A stretch of 64,000 nucleotides of DNA from Phorcus lineatus (lineage: Eukaryota; Mollusca; Gastropoda; Trochida; Trochidae), in assembly GCA_921293015.1 (NCBI GenBank), contig OV121096.1, forward strand, positions 23,385,729-23,449,728, written 5' to 3'. Positions 36,179 to 50,500 of the stretch are shown piece after piece (position 1 is the stretch's first letter; each line of letters starts with the position of its first letter). The notes under the pieces are model-generated. The model was not told the DNA's origin. It saw nothing but the letters and a program-made list of their open reading frames with translations, and did not search any database. Both the position numbers and the translations under genes were made by a program.

Positions 36179-37299
36179 ATCCTCCACTTAACCATTTATT
36201 TCGAGGTTGAAAATTTAATGTGAAAACGTACCCAGTATCAATTTAACTGCCATATCTTGTTTTTTCAGTGTTTATATCTTTGATCCTTGGAAACCTGGAG
36301 CTATAGAGAAGTTGGCACATGTGGTCCATTGTACTGGCCTCTTCGCTTTTTAAAAAAAACCCCTCGAGATTGTCTTGATCAAGATTAAGTAAAAACAGCT
36401 GATGAAGCAAAAACTGACGACGCGATGAACCAGTGCAAGTCTGATTCTGCTAATTGAGCAGTTGGAAGGTTACCTGTCGGGAATCTGTGACACACCTTGA
36501 AATAATCAGGCTTATTTTACCTTCTTTAAACAATTTCTCTGTGGTAAAGCAACACCTGAAGATATATGCTCTTATCTCTCTGATGTCACTACGTGCAAGT
36601 CATGATATAAGAATTTAGAAATATTTAAAGTTGCACTGTCACGAAAATGAAGATTTCTTACTGTAAACAGTAAATTTGGATTAAAGCTTGAAAAATAAAC
36701 GATATCTGTAAATCTGCTTTGTAATTGAAAGAGTTTTCCCGTTAAAACAACTGCAGTTACCCTCGCTGTTGCCGTTTTCAGTAATCAACTTTTGTGGTTA
36801 TTGCTGTGTCACAGAGACGTCCTGACAAATTACTTATAAATATTCTGATTCGATTATGTCTTTAAGTATGAAAATGTTCATGCTGAATGTAATTAGATTA
36901 AATATGGACCAGATCCAAAACCGATATCCAACAATAAGGAAATAAAGTGGAGTCTTTTCAAATTTATATTTAAATTCTCAGAAATGCATATTTATATATT
37001 TAGATACCAGTTTAATCGAATTTTAACACAAAAACAAACTCATAAACCTTTGGAATCGAAAATTTAAGCTATATTCTAAATAAATCGCACTCACTTATCA
37101 ACGGACACCCTTCTTTTCCGACAATCACGCTGTACCGACATATCGAGTCCATTTAAAATGTGTTTTTCATGCCAGAAACTCTCTTTAATCCGACATCTTT
37201 TAACTGCAATACTTGCCTTGTCCATATATTGCTATGTCGATTCTAGTTTCCAACCATTTTTATCAAACTTTATATATATGTAAGTATTTTTTGACTGAA

Positions 37300-37552
37300 T
37301 AGTTTTACTGATAAGACAATTCCTCCAGGAATCCGATACAAAGCAATGATTAAAGTGAGGTATCTTTTAAGTGATGCTATCTTTTCTTGCTGATGACAGA
37401 AGGTTTAGTATACTTTGGATACTATTTAGTAACTTTATATGAAACATTGTTTTTATGCACATCTATTTTTATCATGTCATATCTTTTAAATTTTTGTCGT
37501 TAGTATGTCTTTACAACCAACAAGACGCCACTGAGGAGAGGAGGTACGATAC

Positions 37553-37618
<66 letters not shown>

Positions 37619-39370
37619 TCTGTTTCACATGTGGGCGGAATATTAGTCAGATGCAGCAGCTTTTTCTATCAAACCTTGTTGAATCACATATTTTTCCAGT
37701 TAGAAACGTCTTTAATACTGATATGACTACATACAACCAACACGAACCCGATACAAAACAGCGAGAAGTGAAATCTGTATAGGGTATGTTATATTTTCCT
37801 TGGTGCTCATCATATTAATGTTATCTTTATGAAACATTGTTTATAGTAACATATTTTTCTTGTGACATCTTTGCACTACAAATATACTTCTAATCAGCAC
37901 TAACCTGATACAAAACAGCGAGAAATGAAATGTAAATAGGGTTTGCTTAATCGTCTCCATTTCTAGTGTCTTGTTCATATGCTCAAAATGTATTTCTAAT
38001 GACATATTTACCACATATAAGACAGTTTCTCTTTGGATAACATTTATCCGATACAAAGCTGTGTAAGGTAAGGTACAATGTATATGCTCTGCTACATTCT
38101 TTCTAGTGCCTATGTTGTAAATGAGATTTCTATTAATCATTGTCTATATGCTCAATATATTTTTCTAGTGACAATTTCTTCATAACAGATATGACAATAT
38201 GTCTTTAAATAAAAAACTTCCGATTCAAATCAGCGAGGAAGGTAGTATATATAGACTCTGCTATTTTCTCTCCAGTGTCTATCTTTTTTAATTTTGACAA
38301 TTTCTTTGTAAGAAGTATCTCTTTATAGCACTAATATGATTTCAAACGTTGAAGAAGGTAATCTATATAAACGTTGCAATATAATTGCTTTACTACAGAT
38401 ATGACAGTTTGTCTTTGAATAACACTAACTTGATACAAATCCTTGAAGAAGGTTATCTATAGAAGGTAATATAAGATAAGACAATTCTTTATTGGAGATA
38501 TTAAGTAATTTGTGTTAATATAAGTGAGCATGGAATTCAAAAGTATATACATAATATTATAAATAAATACAAAACATATATATACAAATATATACAAATG
38601 AAATATGCAAATATTTACAAGTGAACAAATAGTGTGATAGTGAGCAATTAACGCTGATTAAACATTGAAATGGACAAGGGCACAAATGACATTTTATAGC
38701 GTTTGCTTTTGCACGTTGCTATATTCTTTATAGCGTCTTTGCTTTAAATAAGGTTTCTATAAAACATTGTTAACACTTACAATCTATTGACCATTTCATA
38801 ACTATAGATAGGACAGTATGACTATAAATAACACTAACCCTATACAAAGCAGCGAGGAAGGTAATATATATAGTATGTATCTTTAATGTTATGTCTATAA
38901 GAATTATTCATATTCATATATTTTTGCGATATTTTTACAACAAATATGACAGTACGTCTTTAACCACCACGAACCACTTAGACGGCAGTGTGGAATGAAA
39001 TCTAAAGAGGGTATGCCACATTCTTTCTACTGCATATTTTTGAAATGTGATTTCTATCAAACCTCGTTTACATGCACGATATATTTTCTTGTGACAATTG
39101 TTTGACTACAGATATCTCAGTATGTCTTTAAATAACATTAACCCGATACACAGCAGTGAGGAAGGTAATATGTATATAGGCCATGCTATATTCTTTCTAA
39201 TATATTTCTTTCTATTTTTAATGATAATACAATCAAACCTTGTTTATCTGTACAATGTATACTTCTATTGAATTTTTATTTACAACAGATATTACAGCAT
39301 GTCTTTAAAAATAACCCTAACTGATACAAAGTCTTGTGTAAGGTAAGTAATAGGCCCTGCCCGCACATGT
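37300..39370. repeat. Diverged satellite-like array, about 10 units
   Basis: Recurrent core: (cc)gatacaaa-cagcgag-aaggtaatatatatag, then a tattctttctagtg block, a tctat-aaacattgttta block and gatatgacagtatgtcttta. The core appears near 37330, 37747, 37909, 38047, 38220, 38430, 38846, 38970, 39140 and 39322. Spacing mostly varies from about 90 to 190 bp. Confidence 0.75.
37554..37617. repeat. (TA)32 microsatellite
   Basis: Uninterrupted TA dinucleotide run of 64 bases inside the diverged satellite array. The length is likely polymorphic. Confidence 0.97.
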
Positions 39371-39599
39371 GGACCGCATCAGTTAGAAGCATACTCGCAG
39401 CAACGAAAGCATTTGTTCTGTATGCGTTACTGTATGTACTGTATGTCGGTCAGGGGGTTGTCGGCTGAGGGGAATCACGCTTACACTGCCCCAAATCAGT
39501 TGACACAATAGCGAGAAGAAGATTAAGACGTTTTTAGGGGAAGTTTGTGTTATGGAATACATTTCACTTCCTGTGAGTGACATTGACGTGTGATATATA

Positions 39600-41427
39600 C
39601 TGGGCGATGATTCACCGGGAGGAGACGCGGGGATGTTGATATTGTGGTAGGTTTCACTTCGCCTCTGTACAATAGATGGGAAAATCGGTGTAGTTTCTTG
39701 CTTATTTCAGTGTCGTTCTGTTCTCATTCATGTATTAAATTAACATTGATATTAAGGTGTTTGCTTGTCAATATATCTCAAGGATACCAATGTCATGACA
39801 TTTGGGGTTGATAATTGATATTTTTATCGAAGATGTAGATTTGGATCTGTACAATGGAGAGGTTCGGTGCACTTTCGTGTTCATTTCAGTGTCGTTGACA
39901 TTATCAAATTCACATATGGATGTTTAAGTGATTATTTCAATGACTTTGTTGTTGTATTTTGTTTTTTATTGACAGTTGATATTTGATTGTTTAGTGAAGA
40001 ATAAAGGTATATTATTACCTTCCATACCTGTATGATATTGCATTATACCCATCATATTTATTTCAATGTGACATTTAACGTTTTAATTCTGCGGCGTAGA
40101 AATACTGCAGTATTGTTTACATTCTTTTAGATAACTTAAGGTTCTTTCTCTCCGACTGGGTACAGGGGCTTAAATACTCTCGTTTTGTTGTCTTGAATGG
40201 TCCAAGTTCGATCCTTTGTACGATGACAGGGGATTGCTTATTGTTTTCATGCTTGTATATGGTTTGCACCAAATTCATTTGAATATTTTCTTCTTTTTTA
40301 TTTGCTCTGAGTCGTCCCTATTTGGAAACATTGGTTAACGATAAATTTTCATTTCTATTATAGATTTAAGATTGGAACAGATTTACATCAAAATACTTTT
40401 CAGTGAAATTTATCTTGTAAATTTATTTCCTTATTTAGTTTTAAGTTTAAATGGCCGGCACAAAAGAAGTGATCGTAATCTAAGTGGTATTTGTATCTCT
40501 TTGTTAAACACGATTTCTACATTTCATACAGCATATCACGATTTCGCATTTCAGTACTATCATTTAATTGAAAGTTTTATACATTTATATCTACTGAAAA
40601 TGTAGAAATAAAATGCCATGGCCATAAAAGAAAATAAAGAAATATAAACATAAATTAAAAACTAATTAATGCATGAAACCATGATATGCAATTACGGAAG
40701 TTTATGGATGAAAATAGAGTAAGGAAGTTAAAACCAGCTTAAAATGTTGTTTTGCTCACATAACGACAAGCCAAACGACTGATCTAAATGACTACATAAT
40801 TGAGTTATCTAAACAGGAAAACGTATGCAGCTCATGATTTCATTGACTACCATTTAATCGACATAAAATGAAATACAATATTCATGCAAGATTTGAACAA
40901 AGCGTCAACTGTGCGTTTAGTAACAATTTTTTTCTTATTTACGTGTAGGACAATTGCTCGCACTTAAGGAACGTTGTTTATCTTTATGTATATTTCACTC
41001 AATTGGGAACTGCATGAATCTCGTGTTTCGTTACTTCATGTCGTCACTGTTTTTGATAGTGTACATTTCACTGGTTTCAGAAAAAGCGTGAACCGCGTGC
41101 ATCGTTGTACATTTCCTAACCAAGTAGAAGAGCAGGGGAAAGATTGACATCTCATAGAGGAAACAAAACAAGGATACAAAATCTTGGTTACATAGGATAC
41201 GTACTTGACTTGTGTAAGTGAATCACAAATGGGGATAAAACGTCATGGACATAAATACGACTAAAAGAGTGCTTATTTTGTAAACAAGTACGAATTTGTT
41301 GACATTGTAACAAACAGATGGCCGCCACCTGCGAATCTGACCTATATTTTATTGGATAGCTTCTGATAATTGTGGATTGTTGTGGATACTTGTGGATACG
41401 TGTGGATACTGGTGGAAACAGTTGACT
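39600..41427 (+). other. Upstream flank of GTPase gene
   Basis: No coding exon recognised and no clear TATA element. Contains one copy of a duplication (40511-40735) whose partner lies inside intron 1. Immediately before the start codon is a 10-bp direct repeat (tgtggatac units, about 41381-41412). Non-coding first exons could be present but cannot be supported. Confidence 0.3.
40511..40735. repeat. Copy A of a duplication flanking GTPase exon 1
   Basis: Shares gatttctacatttcatacag, catatcacgattt, ctact-gaaaatgtag-ataaaatgc-atggc and catgatatgcaat with 42353-42562. The two copies bracket the first coding exon. Confidence 0.8.
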
Positions 41428-41545
41428 ATGTGGTGTGGATCCGGGAGGTCGGGTCGAGAGAGACTTAGATCTGATAGCGAGTGTTCTACATATGACGAAG
41501 AATGCAAAATAGTCGTCGTTGGGTCTTCCAGCGTCGGAAAGACAG
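41428..41545 (+). CDS. GTPase exon 1 (start codon, P-loop)
   Basis: Residues 1-39, starting MWCGSGRSGRERLRSDSECS and ending CKIVVVGSSSVGKT plus one base (acag|gtcagt). The Ser/Arg-rich N-terminal extension before the P-loop fits RGK-type proteins. Confidence 0.88.
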
Positions 41546-44500
41546 GTCAGTTGATTACACTCTGCAGGTAATTCATTACCTCCCTTATTAGTTCTCTATC
41601 GCAAATACTGCTTGTAAGTTATAAGGGTATATATGTATTGGTGACATCTTTTATTACCCGCACAAGTTGCATACAGGGCGGCATGGTAAAGAGAAATGGT
41701 TGCATGATTTCATGTGTTTTTTCATTAAAGCAGTAACTTCGAGTTTAGTTCATTAACTGAAGTTTGTAAATGTATTTGAAATTGCGATACAATATTATGA
41801 GGGATTATTTAATATCTAGAACTAAATAACGATCAGTTTGATGAAATATCTACAATGCGTTATATAATCATTTGATCGATGATGCTAATGCTTCTAAAAT
41901 GCGCAAATTCATATTTGTTGTCACGCTGGATGCATTCACAGCAGGGTTTAATTAAAAAACCACGTAAAAACAATAATCTGAAAAATGAAAAAGTGTGAAG
42001 GCAATCTTTTATAACAACAATTGCTTTCTTACAAGATTGACTTATACTAGAAATGATGACAAGTATAACAGTAAGAGATAACTATGAATCTTTATAATCT
42101 TACTTATACCATCTAAACATTAATTTTGTGTTTCCTTTAAAAATTACATTATTGGATTTAATGGCACAGCTCATGAAAATACCAATAAAATTATCAAACT
42201 CCCTGCACAGTTACGAAAACAAATCAACATATTAAAACCAAAAAAATTGAAATTTACACTGAATACGACCTTGTAATCATCGGCAAATCCTTATCAAATG
42301 CTTTCAATCCAATGCAAAAAGGTAATTTTTTCAGTGATTTTTTTTATCTCATTGATTTCTGCATTTCATACGGCATATCACGATTTGACATTTCATCAAG
42401 CAGTCATTAAATTGAAAATGTTATAAATTTAGATCTACTTGAAAATGTAGACATAAAATGCTATGGCTCAAAACACAAATGAACACGAATAAAAAAACTA
42501 ATCCATGTAATAAATCATGATATGCAATAACCAAAGTTCATGTATGAAATATGAGTCAAATTAAGGTCAACTGATATTTACAAGTCTTTCGAAAATGATC
42601 ACCTCATAACGTACAATACCCTGCATATTGATGAGCTATGATAAGATAGTCGTAAGTACCATACATTAACATTGGCTTAATACAATCTTAGCACTAAGAG
42701 AGCTTCGAAAATATGGGTCCAGGTGTAGAAGTAGAAAAACGGCCTTGTTGGTTCTGTTCAAAGGCTAGTGCAAAGCATTTGTATACCATCCACCATATTA
42801 AAGGTCATTTCAAATTCACAAGCCATATGCACAAACACAGTGATGTATCCGGCTTAGCCAGTCCAGGCTGGTGGCTAATTGAAGGCAAATATGCTTCGTA
42901 TTGACTGCATTTAGCTGGGTCAGTCCTGATTGAAGAGTTATAACATTGGAATTACCATCAGTTTTTCGGTATATATTTTCCCTCTTTTAGTCAGATTCAG
43001 TTCCAATGTACTTTACACTTGTAACTAATATTAACTTATGTTTCCATTGCAATTGAATTCCTACCTGGATACATATAAGCAGTCCCCTAATGGAACAAAC
43101 CTTTAAAATATGTGCATTACCATATGCACAGTAACGATATTATAAACGATGTTGTAAACAGTTATATTTAGGATAATGAGTATTTGGCTTTTGTAGTCAT
43201 GCTGAGACCTAATGAAAATTTTAAATGATATATTAGCTATTGTTATTGATCAATTGTACATTAACGATCATTGTTCCCCATCACTTTAATTCAAATTTTT
43301 ACTCAAAACTCCAGTCCTATTAGAAGCTGTAAGAGGTGACCGTTACCATATGCACAGTAACGATATAATAAACAATTATATTTTGTCATTCACATATGAA
43401 TTATGATCTGTGTATATTACCAGAGGTCGTGTCCTAATGAGAGAGTTATACTGTTTACATTTTACCATATGCATACAATGAACCAACAGATTTTGTTTAT
43501 TATCCTCTCAATGTGAATAGTGTCTAATACATGTCTATGCATTTATTACTCGCCCGTATAGGATACAGCAGTGTTATATTCATATTGCAATATTAAACTA
43601 GTGTAATACCGTTGCAAGTATAACGCCACAATCTAGTGTTATGGCGACGTCACAGTGTCAGCTCCGCCGTCAGAATGGCGGCCAAGTAGCGGAAATGTCA
43701 GCTTCAGCACACTTTCGGCAATTATGCTTTTATACTGTGATCAGGTAATATAGAGGATACTAAACAATCGTCAATTTAATATACATTTTTTATTAGACTC
43801 GTTAATAACGTGTATCCAACTCGCACGTTCTATACTAAACCATTAAGTCGTTTAATAAATGAAGAAAATGAAGAAAAATAAAATAAGATAAATAAAAACT
43901 GGTACAGAATGGAAGGTCGTTTAGTATCCTCTATATACGAAACTCGTCCGAATTTGTGTATAACCCTCGTTCTCGCTCGGGTAATACAAATATTCACACT
44001 CGTTTCGTAAAAGTCATTTTACACACTTCCTTTTGTAATAATATTTATGTATGGGAACATATCTAACTGTACTAATAGGGTAAACTGTCCTCATAATTTC
44101 GGACTTACAGTTTTAGTCGTTGCAGTAGCCGACATGTACATGTAATTTATGTATCCATGTCTTGTAAAAATGGTAATAAATGCCGCTGCTTATACATGAC
44201 ACATATAGAAACATACAAATATTGGCATGGTCTTTGTAAGTCAATTTCAAATGGCCTTTTCCCCATCCTCGTCCATTACATCACTTAGGATTCCGTCAGG
44301 GTTTGTATAACAATGGTACCATTTCATCGTGGGAATGTGAAACTTTATCTTGCAATATCCTTCAAATTTAAAATATCCCGCAAATGTGAGAATATGTGTC
44401 TACGTCCTTGGTTTAATTGGTGATAATTACTCAACTAAGTGCTTACATCCTTTGGATTGCAATTGAAATTGACATGTTCTCAAGTGGTCCGGTTTCACTT

Positions 44501-47500
44501 GTACAATGACACTTCATGTGTAGTGTTTCTCTTGACCAAATCCACTTGTGTCATTTAAAACGCAGTTCTTTGGGATAGTTTTGAGGAAAACAAATCCTTT
44601 GGGAATTTCTTTTCCACTTTTATGGTATACAAATCCGATGAGGGTAATGTTGTGGTTGCTTTAGATCTGACAAATGACATAGACAAGCATATATTCTTTC
44701 AAATAAAAAAACATTGAGAATTGATGAAAACAAGTTATCAGCCTTATGATAAATTCTTTGCTAATTTGTGGATATTATGTGTTCTTATGTTATCATAACT
44801 ACGTGTTAAATTAATGGCGTATAACGATTTTTTGATGATTTTACGTAATGACATAAAGAACACGACGGTTTCCCGATAGAAGCGTCCCTTTAAAGACGAT
44901 TACATTGTATTCGTTACCAGAATCACTAAGAATAATATATATCACGAATTTCGTCAAAACAGTTTAATGAGTGTTTGTCACATTCAGCCAATTTTTTTTT
45001 AATTCCTTAAAAGAGATTGCATTAAATGAAAAAAATAAAAATAGAATATGAAGTTCATTTTATGTACGACGTTTTGTACTGTTGAAATATCAAGGGCTAA
45101 GTCTTGTTTGTACTTTACGCTATACAAAAATAGATCATTAGGACAGAATGACGAAAAGATTCATATACGTCAATTTATGTCTTTTTAATCTTCAAAGAAA
45201 TCTACGGTTATATACAAACAAATTCGTCACACCTGTCATGGTTACCTATAAGATACCACAATACAACCATCTTCGTTTATCTTTTTATTTGTATTGTAAT
45301 GCACATCTTTTCAAAGTATACAAAATAGATTTTTTAACTTATCTGTTCAAAACAGCATGCTATGTAAATGATAGCGCTGCTATTGTTGTTGTGACTTCAA
45401 CCTGTACAGGGTTAGAAGTCGAACTTTTATCGGAGTAAAAGCTCTTTGTTTTCTGTAAAACTATGCTTGCAATATAGAATACAATTCTAGGAGCAAAATC
45501 CTTTGTTGTGTTTTATCAATATATAAATATTTATAAATAGTTATGATACATATAGGTTAGTAATCGTTCAGGTATCATGGTGAACCTTGAGAAGGTTTAA
45601 TTATACGCTATCAAATGACCAAAAATTATAAAAGTTATTTACGTTAATCTACATCTTCTTAATCTGCAAAGCCATCTACTCGTATTACAACTTCTTTTCA
45701 AGTGTCATAAATACCTTTAGAAATATCCACAACACAACCATCATCGTTTTCCCGTTTTTTATTTGAATGCACAATATGCAAAACGAAATCTTAACCTATC
45801 TGTTCCAAACAACATGGCTTGTAATGATAGCGCTGCCATTGTTCTTGTGACATGATCCTGATCAAAGATAGAAGGTGAACTCCAACCAGAGTAAAACAGT
45901 TTAGTTTTGTTTTCTATGAAGCTATGCTTGCAATGTAGAATGCAATCTTAGGAGCAGATATTTTCTTGTGTTTAAAGATGCTATAAATATCGAATGTCTC
46001 CTTATATTGAACGCCCTATAACCCATGTCATACTTAATTTTCGCCTGTGCTGTATAACCCGATACTTGTAATGTATTTAACAGATTTGGGGTTATAGATG
46101 GCGTATTGTTTTTAAACCTGTTGCTTTTGAGTTTCTTTTCAATCATTTTTTCTCCTGATCGGCATTTAATCTGTCTGATACAACATCCCTTTTAATCCCT
46201 ACTTCTCTTGATACGCATTTAAGCTATCTGATACAAACATCATTTTTAATCCATTTTTCTCCCGATCGGCATTCTTCCTATCTGATACGTCATCCTTTTC
46301 AATACATTATCTCTTAAGGAAGACAAGATTTTTGTCTTCTCTATGTTTATCAATTCTACATGCCCTACAAAGACTTTATTATCCGTTGATCGGCATTCAA
46401 TGTGGCGGATACAAAATCCTTATTCATTTTTCTCTCGGGCATTCAACGTTTCAGTTTAACAACGAATCCCTATTTTCTATATAACACCAAATGTTTTTAA
46501 AATATGACTTCCCTTTGAAATATACCGCCCTTAATATCACATGTGTATCATATTTGGATGTGTAGCCGAGAAATGCATGCTGTGCAGTTTTAATGAAATT
46601 ACAGAAGTGTGTTTCAAGTATGTATGACGTTATTGATATACAAAGACTTTTCACTTCTCATCGCCCTCCTCTGTCTTTTCACTTCTCATCGCCCTTTTCT
46701 GTCTTTTCACTTCTCATCGCCCTTCTCTGTCTTTTCACTTCTCATCGCCCTTTTCTGTCTTATCACTTCTCATCACCCTTCTCTGTCTTTTCACTTCTCT
46801 TCGCCCTTCTCTGTCTTTTCACTTCTCTTCGCCCTTCTCTGTCTTTTCACTTCTCATCGCCCTTTTCTGTCTTATCACTTCTCATCACCCTTCTCTGCTT
46901 TTTCACTTCTCTTCGCCCTTCTCTGTCTTTTCACTTCTCTTCGCCCTTCTCTGTCTTTTCACTTCTCAACGCCCTTCTCTGTCTCATGTTGTATTGGTCA
47001 CTTCTATTGAGCTGAACAGATTTGGAAAGATAATGCCTGTTGTTCTGGAACGGCTCATTATTTTCAATTCTTTTAGGAAATATACAACACTCGATGCTAC
47101 TGCGAATTGTTTTCTCGTGAGGAGCAAAGCAATGTATGCTTTGCAGATTATGATCTAGGAACACAAAAGTGTTATACTCTGACGTTTATGATTCTACAAA
47201 TACATACATACACGTCTTATATGAACGCCTCATTGCCCGTGTCTATCCGTGCATGCAAATGCCTTTGACTTATTATTAGCCGAATCTTCAAATGGACTGA
47301 ACAGATTTTGAAAGATGAATGATTATTTGTTCAGAAAGATTTTGCTATAAGTGTTCGTGGTAATTTGTGAACCTCTGTTAACATAATTTAGAATGGCCTA
47401 TAGCTCTAAGCTAAAGTGCGAAACATGTTCTTTATATGCATTCGGTGTTTTCATTAGCTGAAATATTGCAGGGTAGTTTATGTTGCAATATCTTTGCCGC

Positions 47501-50500
47501 TAGGGGAATCTACCGGAAGCTCAAGAAGAGCTTGTATTAGAACATAGGTTGTGTATGAATTAATAACGTTAGGAGAGAATGAGCGGTCCTAAGCAATTCG
47601 CAATTATGAAAGCGCAAATCGATTTCTTGCATTTTGTAACAATGGCTTATACAAAGATGTTTCTTTATTGGACACTATATTAAGCTACACTTGTCCTCTG
47701 TGAATTTAACCATTGATGTATTTTACTATCGATACTTTTAATGGAAATTTTTTATTCTGGAACATTTTGAAGTTAGTAACTGTGTTGCTATTTCTATGCT
47801 TTGTGTACATCATATTGGAGGTTATATTATTTGGTTTTAAAAAAAATTAGCTATGTAAAAGCCATTTTTTTACTCCTGACAACAATCCAATCTGTCCGCG
47901 GAGCAAAATGTCTTTTCCCCCGAATAGATTTTTAAAATCTTTTCTTAAATGATTGCTTGTTATTCTAGATTCTTATGTTATTTGTGTCAATGGTATTTTT
48001 GTGTAGCTTTGAATACGGCATTCGAAATGGCCTTTTGTTATAAATCCTAGTATGACGTTTTATCTTATAAAATCTTAGCTCTGTATAATCTATCCTTCTA
48101 ATATTAACTACCAAACCTTTCGGTGGAGCAATGAACATTTATTTTTCATTGAATATATTTTTTTTCACAACCCTAACTCCTTTAAGAATATACGACCCTT
48201 TTAAATATAAGGGACATCAAAGTGACGTAGATTATTTTCATAAAAACGTTTTTGACTTTAATACGGGCTAAAATATCATACGAACTGTGATAATGTTCAA
48301 ACCATTTCACTCAACTTGCATATTCATTTTCAAATGCTAATTATATGGCAATATTTTTTCAAATGAAAAACCGCCTACATTGGGTTGGAAATAAAACTAA
48401 ACGCTAAACGCTCAATATTCATAACTATTAAATACTTCGAACAAAAACATATGTTTCTGTCTGGTAGCTTTTCTGATAACTATATAATCAATTTTGTATT
48501 GTACTTAAACTGAACAACTTAAAGGCACTATAGCACGGTTTGGGTGTTCTATTTGTCCACATTTTCTCTATAATTTATTTTTACAAACTACAATTTCTTC
48601 TGTAAAACTGTATTACACAACCCGATCATCTGTAGAAGAATAAGTCCTGATCAAACAAACTTTACAACAAACAAATATTTCAGTGTGAACATCTTTAAAT
48701 AATTCGATTTAAGGAAATGAATTCGCGTAGCTTAACGAACTTGGTACTTTTCTTGTATTTCTATTGTATGATATCGATTGTCTTGCAATTGGTAACATTT
48801 ATCATTATTTTCTTGAGACCCTTTAATTTCCTGAAGAAAACCCTTTGATGTCATTTTAGACTGTGCAAGTCTACATTACTCAGTTCCATGACAAACAGAG
48901 GATAAAACTCCTTTCTATGGTCTCTATGAATAGCTTGATTTTGAAAATTAACATTTTCCGTTTCTGTTTCAAATTTAATTTAAACCCCTTTTTTCATTAA
49001 CTGGCGTGAGTTATAAACCAAATATATACACCAGAGTCGAAATCTAAGGCCTTCCCTTTGATGACGTCAAAACCAATGTCAGCTATTATTCCACCTGTGA
49101 ATTGTTTCCAGAAATAGACACACCTGGAACACAAATTCCTGTTTATTTTTGTTAGAGGGAGGTTATTAGTTATGCCAGAAAAGTCATAATCCTGTTTATG
49201 AAATATGATATATGTGTTGCTTGCCGATCAATCGACAGACGTACATAATAATTTCCATAACAAATAATCATTTAAATCATGCACCAAATGTCATAATTCT
49301 CTTTATCAAATATGATATCTGTGTTGCCTGGCAATCAATCGACATCATACCCAATGTTTGTTGTTTAGATATTCTTAAATTGGTTACTGCATATACCTCA
49401 TATAAGTAGAACTATCTGTGTAAGTAATACTCGTGTGCTACCTTGGACTGATGAGAGCACATATTTAATGTCAAGATTAAAACGGGTTGTCAATCGGGTT
49501 TTTTTTTTAATAATTTCGAACGGAACAAAAACATGTAATTGTGTTAAAAATCAAGATTGTCTATTTAACAATCTGACAAATTCATTAAAAAAGAAAACAT
49601 AAAAAGTCATTAAAATCCTGCAACCTTGAAAAGTCAGGGGTGATCAATCTAACGATATTGGGATGGTAAATCTTCAAGTCTTCTCTCAAAAAATAAAGCT
49701 GCATAATGAAAGTTTGTTCACATACCTGCGTATTCTGATGCAAATATCATATATTTGGAATGTCTTTAAAGAATCGTTGCAATGCTAAAAAGAAACGGAT
49801 ATTGTTGAATTTACAATACAGAAGTGGATATCCATGTTCTGAATTAAAAATAAGAAAAGATTATTAGAAAAAATGGGTTCTTGACAGCTGTTCATCCCAA
49901 AGTCAGATTTTTAAGAGGTTATGTTTTCTACTAGGATGAATTTGAGGTTAATCTATCATGTATTACAATCTCTTGGTTCCTACTTATTTCATGCGTAGAT
50001 AGTTTCCAAGTGCATATACGATCTGCTATTTTACACAGAGAAGGTGATGAAGACCCAAAGACCAAAACAACCTTTTTTTATCGTAACACTTGGTGCGGTT
50101 TTGATTGAAGTTCTACATCTGTGATCTTCTTTGAGTGTAGGTGCATTACAGAAGAATCATCGATGTTTGGTCTGCCTATCATAGTTCACTTTAACCGCAC
50201 TCTAAGTGATAACAAACTACCGTAAATAAGTTCTATCCCATTCAAGTTAAAAATAGACAAACTCAAGAATTTATAAACTTTTCCCATCTGTTTTGTGGTT
50301 GGCTTTGATTTAAAGTATTTTACGAGTAAGCTGAAACCTAAGTTCTATAACTAAGTTTATCATTTAAAGTACTTTAATTAACTTTTCTTAGCCTTATGTT
50401 CAAATGCAAAACTTATAAACATCTGTGCACCTTAATTGAAATGATCAAAGGATAAACTACTAAAAATGAGAATGTGGCATTTATGGGTTGTCCGACGAAT

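Noticed and set aside
41377-41427. Longer N-terminus for the GTPase starting upstream at a TTG
   Set aside because: No Met codon there; the stretch is a 10-bp direct repeat. The ATG at 41428 is the first in-frame Met.
42713-42904. 63-codon frame with Cys and His residues
   Set aside because: No recognisable zinc-binding spacing, no conserved domain, and inside the GTPase intron.
46593-47015. Overlapping 133- and 140-codon open frames with Ser/Phe/Leu-rich repeats
   Set aside because: They are the 28-bp minisatellite read in different frames; no flanking exon signals or family match.
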